Position numbers and translations under genes: made by a program
The notes under the pieces: model-generated
What the model saw: the letters and a program-made list of their open reading frames with translations, nothing else
Databases searched by the model: none
What the model was told of the DNA's origin: nothing
Source: Ulota crispa
Lineage: Eukaryota; Streptophyta; Bryopsida; Orthotrichales; Orthotrichaceae
Direction of reading: 5' to 3'
Assembly: GCA_963920765.1 (NCBI GenBank)
Contig: OY987246.1
Location: 7,690,501 to 7,754,500 of the forward strand
Length of the DNA stretch: 64,000 nucleotides
Shown: in pieces, positions 58,943 to 64,000 of the stretch
Layout of the letters: each line of letters starts with the position of its first letter
Numbering within the stretch: the stretch's first letter is position 1

Positions 58943-59861
58943 CCCCTAAATGTCCAAGGGTATTTTTCTTGTTTTTAGAAGGCACTTTTGAATTGAATTG
59001 TCCTTGTAAGATCATTATTAAACATCAAAACAAAGTTGTAACCATTGACTCTTGAACTTCAAGGATTCTAGATGGCGCTACCCAAAAAAAATCCAAAATG
59101 GCCAAGCAAATTTTAAGATATTTGTGATTGAATGATGACAAGTATTAAATTTTTTGCTTTTTTTGGAGCTGACTGAAAATTCTAATGTAAATTGGAAACT
59201 TTTGAATACAAAATTGGGAAACAACCACCTAGGATGCTTTAGTGTTTATAGTTGTGATTTCAAAATTAATGGCCCACCTTCCAAATCCGTGATCATAGTT
59301 TCACAAATGAGCCTCCAACGCAATTGTCAAAATGCAATAGTCTAATACAAAGAATTTTTTAAAGTTCAATTAGTGACCACAAATCATTCTGAGTGAAAGA
59401 AGATTCAACCAAGCATGAATCATAATTTTTATGACAAAGACATTCCAAGTGAAATTAGTCCAAACGTACTTTTAGATTTTGTTAGATGTCAAAATTTTAA
59501 GAAAGGGGCCCTTATTGCCCAAGGGAGTGCCCAAGGGAAATCTTCACCTTTTGCTCAACTTGATGCCTGTTTTTTCAATGTGGCAACTTCTCATAGGCTT
59601 TACGATACTATTCACAACACTATTCATGACAATTTTCATGACTTTGTTCATGACACAAAATGTATGCTTGTGGTTAACCTTCCACCAAAAACAATTGGAA
59701 TATGATATGGGGGAAATTAAATTTGAGTGTTGAAGCTAACTTCAATGCGCAACTTTTCCAAAAAAAATCCTTAAAACAATAAAATATGTGGCTTCAACAA
59801 GGTTATAATGTTTTGTGAAGTTTTTTGAACACCAAAATCTGGCACCTTGGGCATTTAGGGG
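58943..59861 (+). mobile_element. TTAA element, family H, 919 bp
   Basis: TTAA 58939-58942 then CCCCTAAATGTCCAAGG; ends CCTTGGGCATTTAGGGG before TTAA 59862-59865. A frame at 59415-59705 contains a short HD-rich repeat; it has no homology I recognise and is not called as a gene. Confidence 0.88.
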
Positions 59862-59865
59862 TTAA

Positions 59866-60800
59866 TCAAAAAATTTGAATTTCTATAACAAACTAATAAT
59901 CCATGTTTTATAATACAAAAAATATGCCTTCCATGTGCTTTTGCAATGCTTTTCTTGCTTTTCATATAACTTTTCACCCTCCCTTTGATAGCCCTTTTCC
60001 TCTCTCTCCCTATTCTGAATTTCAAATTTCAAATGAGGGTGGATGCATGGTCGGTTGACCCAAAAATGGCGGATAAGACCTCATAAAAAGTCCAAAATTT
60101 TGATATTTTTACAAGCATGGATCACAAAGTGTTTGTTTTCCGTTATACAATTACGTGTGTTATGCAAAAAAAGACCAAGCCCATGTAGCCATTAGGAAGG
60201 CTTTTGCAAAAGAAAAAACTAAAAACTAAAAATATGTTAAAATCATTGAAATATTGCCGCCTAAACATTTAGCCTTAATTTGGGCACTAAAAAGTCCATG
60301 GCAATTATTTTACACCACTTGCCTAAAATTATAGCACATTTTTGAAATACTTAAAAGATGCTAAATCACATATGTAGTCCCTTTGTATGCATTACAGCTA
60401 ATTTGATACATTATGTCTATCATTTTCATAGGATACTGTGAATGGGAGAGTCCAATTATATGCATTGAAAAGTCCCTTATTTCTTATATTCTCAATTTTA
60501 ACAAACACGGATTACATATTTTGTTGTATGAACAAGTATAGAATACATTCAGTAATTTAGGATGCTTCCAAGCTCTTTCTTCTATAAGAAATAAGCCTTG
60601 CAATCAAAATATGTTCTTGAAAATTGAATGGGACATGCATTTTGGTACAACTGACCATGCAAACTCACATGACACATAAGTTACACGATTACATCCAATG
60701 TTTTGTTATGCAAAGTTTTTAAAATCTGGTGTTAATAGAGAGTTTGGAATGTTAGGTGACAAACAGATACTTGAGGTTTTATAATATAGGTAGAGTAAGC
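59866..60800. other. Unassigned AT-rich DNA
   Basis: No gene or repeat recognised. Confidence 0.5.
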
Positions 60801-60804
60801 TTAA

Positions 60805-61437
60805 CCCCTAAATGCTTGCGGCACCAAATTTTGGTGTTTGCAATACTCTGAAGTTCAATAAACTTAACTAAGTTACTGTTTTTTGTAGTTTGCATTTTGG
60901 ATTTATTCTTTGTGAAATATGGTTTTCGGATCAACAACCCGATTTTGAAATTGATCAATTATGATTTTTTTATTCAACCTTTCATGCAAGGGTCTCAACT
61001 TTCTCTAGTGTTGAGAGCTCTTGGAAATGAGCCTCAAATACACTAGATCTTGGAGAAGAAATTACATAAAAAATTCATTTGAAGAATTGTAGAAAAGATT
61101 TTGAAAAGCTTTAAAGTGATTGGGGTTATGCACGTTATTTCCTTTAACCTTATATTTTTTTGATGGCCGTTTTTTAAAATCCAACATGTGAAAAGAGGAT
61201 TCAAAGGCTTCAAGTCATTTTTGTAGTTTTAACACCCTCATGATCAAACATCATAATTTTTCAATCCATTAGTGATATTGTTGTGTTTTCTTTTCTTGTG
61301 TGACCTTTAACATATCTAATTTGAATTTGTACTGTTACAGTTCAAATTTTTTTGATATAACTTATTAAAATGTTACCTTTTCATTCAATTTGAAACAAAT
61401 TTCTAAAAATCCAAAAAAGGCCTCAGGCATTTAGGGG
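60805..61437 (+). mobile_element. TTAA element, family E, 633 bp
   Basis: TTAA 60801-60804 then CCCCTAAATGCTTGCGGC; ends GGCCTCAGGCATTTAGGGG before TTAA 61438-61441. The right end matches that of 42357-42933. Confidence 0.86.
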
Positions 61438-61441
61438 TTAA

Positions 61442-61858
61442 TGAAATTAATTCGAAAGGTAGTTATGGTGCTCGAGGTTGACTTTCAAGAGGACATGGGC
61501 TCATGCTTTACATCATTTCTTTTAAAGTACCAGTATTGGTTGGCGTCATGCTGCGGGGTGCCTACCTTTCCCTGTCTTACCAGTTTGGTTTGCTGCAGTC
61601 CCTGGTACAAAAGGAAAAAAGTTACACCCTTCCAGGGGGCTCCCCCAAGTGTCCCATAAGTGTGGCTAGAGTTTTGGCCCCTTTTTCCACCCAACAAATG
61701 TTTTTACCAAATCTTCCAACACTTCCTGTTTTTTTGAAGTTGAGACTTGAGAGAATGTGGTACGGAACTATTAAGTATTTTTCCTCTAAAATTCTAGGAT
61801 ATGTATTACAATAAGCTAATTAAGACTTCGTACACTGGATTTCACTAAAACATCAATC
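61442..61858. other. Spacer between TTAA elements, GC-richer in the middle
   Basis: Overlapping frames on both strands (61441-61814) without a recognised domain. No repeat identity. Confidence 0.4.
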
Positions 61859-61862
61859 TTAA

Positions 61863-62933
61863 CCCCTAAAGGACCAAGGAGCCCACTTTGGGCTTTTTGA
61901 GAACTCGGGCAGGCTCTATTAACTTCATAGTTTGGAATTTTTTCATGAAATTTTTAGGATGGATGCTACTCATCATAATCTACGTGTAAAGCTTTATTCC
62001 ATGTCATTCCAATAAGTAATGCAAATGTTATAAGGTTTTTTCAATTTCAATGTCAAATTGGGCAACAAAAAATATATTCTAAAATTTTATTTTTATTTTT
62101 TATAGAATTTTATAGATTGATACCTACTCAAAAAAAGTTGAATCACTCAATTCCAAATAATGAGGTAAGAGTTAAAAGGAATTTTATTTTGCGGGCAACT
62201 CTAGTAAAAAAATAGGTCCTATATGACTAAGTGACAATGACTAAACCATGACTATACAAAAGAAATTGAGTCATTTTGTAGTTGTTGTATATCATTGCAG
62301 TCATGGTTTAGTCATTGTCACTTAGTCATATAGGACCTGTTTTTTTACTAGTGCAATGAAGGTAGGAAGAGGGTAGAAAAAACATACAAAGTTATCTTTT
62401 ACTCTCAATTTTGAAAAATTTCAAATGAAAATGAAAATCAAAGTTATTAATTATCTGTTAGAGCATTCTCACCATTGAGATTAACAATTTTCAAATTCTT
62501 CCAAAACTTATTAGCATATTAGTTATATCTTTCATTCATCAATACCTTTCACTTTACAATTTTTGTAAAAATGAGTCCAAATTTTTTTTTGGTCAAATGT
62601 TTTTATATATGCTTTCAACCCATTTTCCAACATATTGCAAAAATTGCACAAGAAATACAACATACAAGTTTTTCTCTAGAAATTTTGAAAAACAAAATTT
62701 CACCTTTTGGAAGGACTAGAAAAGCCTACATTTTGAAGGTTAGGCACATTGATCTTGCAATTGGTGGGGATATTCATTTTGAAATTTTGGGAGAATGTAC
62801 TTGTGCAAGTCAACCAAAGGATCATACGGTTAGATTTGTTAAGAAGTAAGTTTAAATGAAGATTTTGACCCTGGTTTGGGGATTAGTATTTTGAAGCAGT
62901 TTTGGGCCTCTAAACACAAAAGAATTTTAGGGG
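61863..62933 (+). mobile_element. TTAA element, family I, copy 1, 1071 bp
   Basis: TTAA 61859-61862 then CCCCTAAAGGACCAAGGAGC; ends GAATTTTAGGGG before TTAA 62934-62937. It contains a CACTA-type MITE at 62199-62353, without which it is about 913 bp. Confidence 0.85.
62199..62353. mobile_element. CACTA-type foldback MITE, 155 bp
   Basis: The right terminus in inverse reads CACTAGTAAAAAA, a plant CACTA terminus; the left reads CTCTAGTAAAAAAA. Arms of about 52 bp are almost perfect inverses (GGTCCTATATGACTAAGTG and onward). Flanking triplets are CAA on both sides (62196-62198, 62354-62356), the expected 3-bp duplication. Confidence 0.85.
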
Positions 62934-63029
62934 TTAACGACTACCAAAAGGTAAGGTAGAAATGGTGGCAAAAGAAAAAGAAAACTTCAAAACTATAACA
63001 CTTGTTACAATTCCGTAACATCAACTTAA

Positions 63030-63893
63030 CCCCTAGAGGACCAAGGAGCCTACTTTGGGCTTTTTGGATATCTAGGCAAGTATTTTTCGTGTAAATACTT
63101 GAGATAAGAGTATGAAAATAAGGGTGTGTGTGCTCATATTGAAAAGCTTGCATTCCTCCCAATATTTTTTGGAATTGAATAAATTTTTAGTGAGATATGG
63201 TACCATATGTGATTTAGGTGTCAACATGGACATCCCTAAAAAAAAAATCATAAACAAAGAGAATGGGAAGGGTGTTGCCCACAAAGTGTTCATAAGCACT
63301 TTACAATGGCTTGGTCAATGGGCAAAATTTGCAATCAACTCTCCTTGACTGCTAAATAACTTTTATTTCATTTTTTATTTTTAGAAAAAATTCCATGGGC
63401 AAGTACCCTACATGATGTTCTAGATTTACACTGTACAAATTTTGTGATTGAGATTTATTACTATAAGAATCTATTTAGTGAAGTTTTCTTGGTGTAATGA
63501 TAGTTTCAACAAATAAGTTCTTGCTTTAAATTTTTTTCCACTATGTTTTAAGCATTGAAAGATCATGAAATTTGTGAGGCATATAGCCAATATCATGTTC
63601 TAAATAATTTTAAATTGCACAAGAATTTCATAAAGCAGAAGTTATCATTTTGAGTGACCAAAATAAAAATGGACATTTTAGAGAAGCTTCAAAAAAAGTT
63701 TTGATCCTACTTTGAGTGTTACTATCTAATAAAACATGCCCGTACAAAGTTTGAAATTTTGAGAGGGTATACATAAGTAAGCGATAAAATAGATCTTATG
63801 GTTGAATTATTGAAAAAAACTTGAAAATTTAATCCTTTATTGAGAGAGGTTAGTTTCAAGCCATTTGAGCATGTAATCAAGGAGTTTTAGGGG
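63030..63893 (+). mobile_element. TTAA element, family I, copy 2, 864 bp
   Basis: TTAA 63026-63029 then CCCCTAGAGGACCAAGGAGC; ends GGAGTTTTAGGGG before TTAA 63894-63897. Same left end as 61863 (CACTTTGGGCTTTTTG versus TACTTTGGGCTTTTTG) and same orientation, 88 bp downstream of it. Confidence 0.86.
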
Positions 63894-64000
63894 TTAAACT
63901 TCACTTGAATTGCCTCATTGATCCATCCATCCATCAAGTGTAGCGCCCTACAACAAGTTCTCTAGTTCTTTGAAAGAACAATGATTGAACATTTCAAAAT

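Noticed and set aside
59415..59705. 96-codon frame with HD-rich repeats
   Set aside because: It lies inside a TTAA element, lacks recognisable homology and overlaps another open frame.

Overview
The window looks like nuclear DNA of a land plant. It is AT-rich and gene-poor, and most of what can be recognised is small non-autonomous DNA transposons. One convincing protein-coding gene is visible: an intronless, GC-rich minus-strand gene (13678-17787) for a 1369-residue leucine-rich-repeat receptor kinase of the EMS1/EXS (MSP1) type. The EMS1-type kinase domain, the SSFVQHHGV-type island between LRRs and the plant MITE types (Stowaway, Tourist, CACTA) all point to an embryophyte. The long 36-LRR ectodomain and the composition contrast fit a non-seed plant, but I cannot name the species.

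Layout. 1-6.4 kb: a CACTA MITE, a transposon end fragment and unassigned AT-rich DNA. 6.4-10.5 kb: TTAA-flanked elements, one interrupted by a Stowaway-type MITE, plus an 870-bp near-perfect palindrome. 10.5-13.4 kb: low-repeat DNA. 13.4-19.2 kb: the receptor kinase with short 3' tandem repeats and a GC-richer 5' region. 19.5-64 kb: repeat-dominated DNA, with foldback MITEs, a 19-bp minisatellite, TA microsatellites and at least 20 further TTAA elements.

The dominant feature is a large, diverse set of elements whose ends read TTAA-CCCCTAAAGG and, inverted, CCTTTAGGGG-TTAA. Most are about 0.86-0.95 kb; smaller families are about 220-240 bp, 448 bp, 577-633 bp and 87 bp. None encodes a recognisable transposase. 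One copy inserted into another shows that TTAA is the duplicated target, which fits the piggyBac (or less likely Kolobok) superfamily. Copies sit next to one another sharing one TTAA, are nested, are near-identical in inverted orientation, or have been converted to the same end on both sides. No tRNA, rRNA, CRISPR or operon-like structure was seen.
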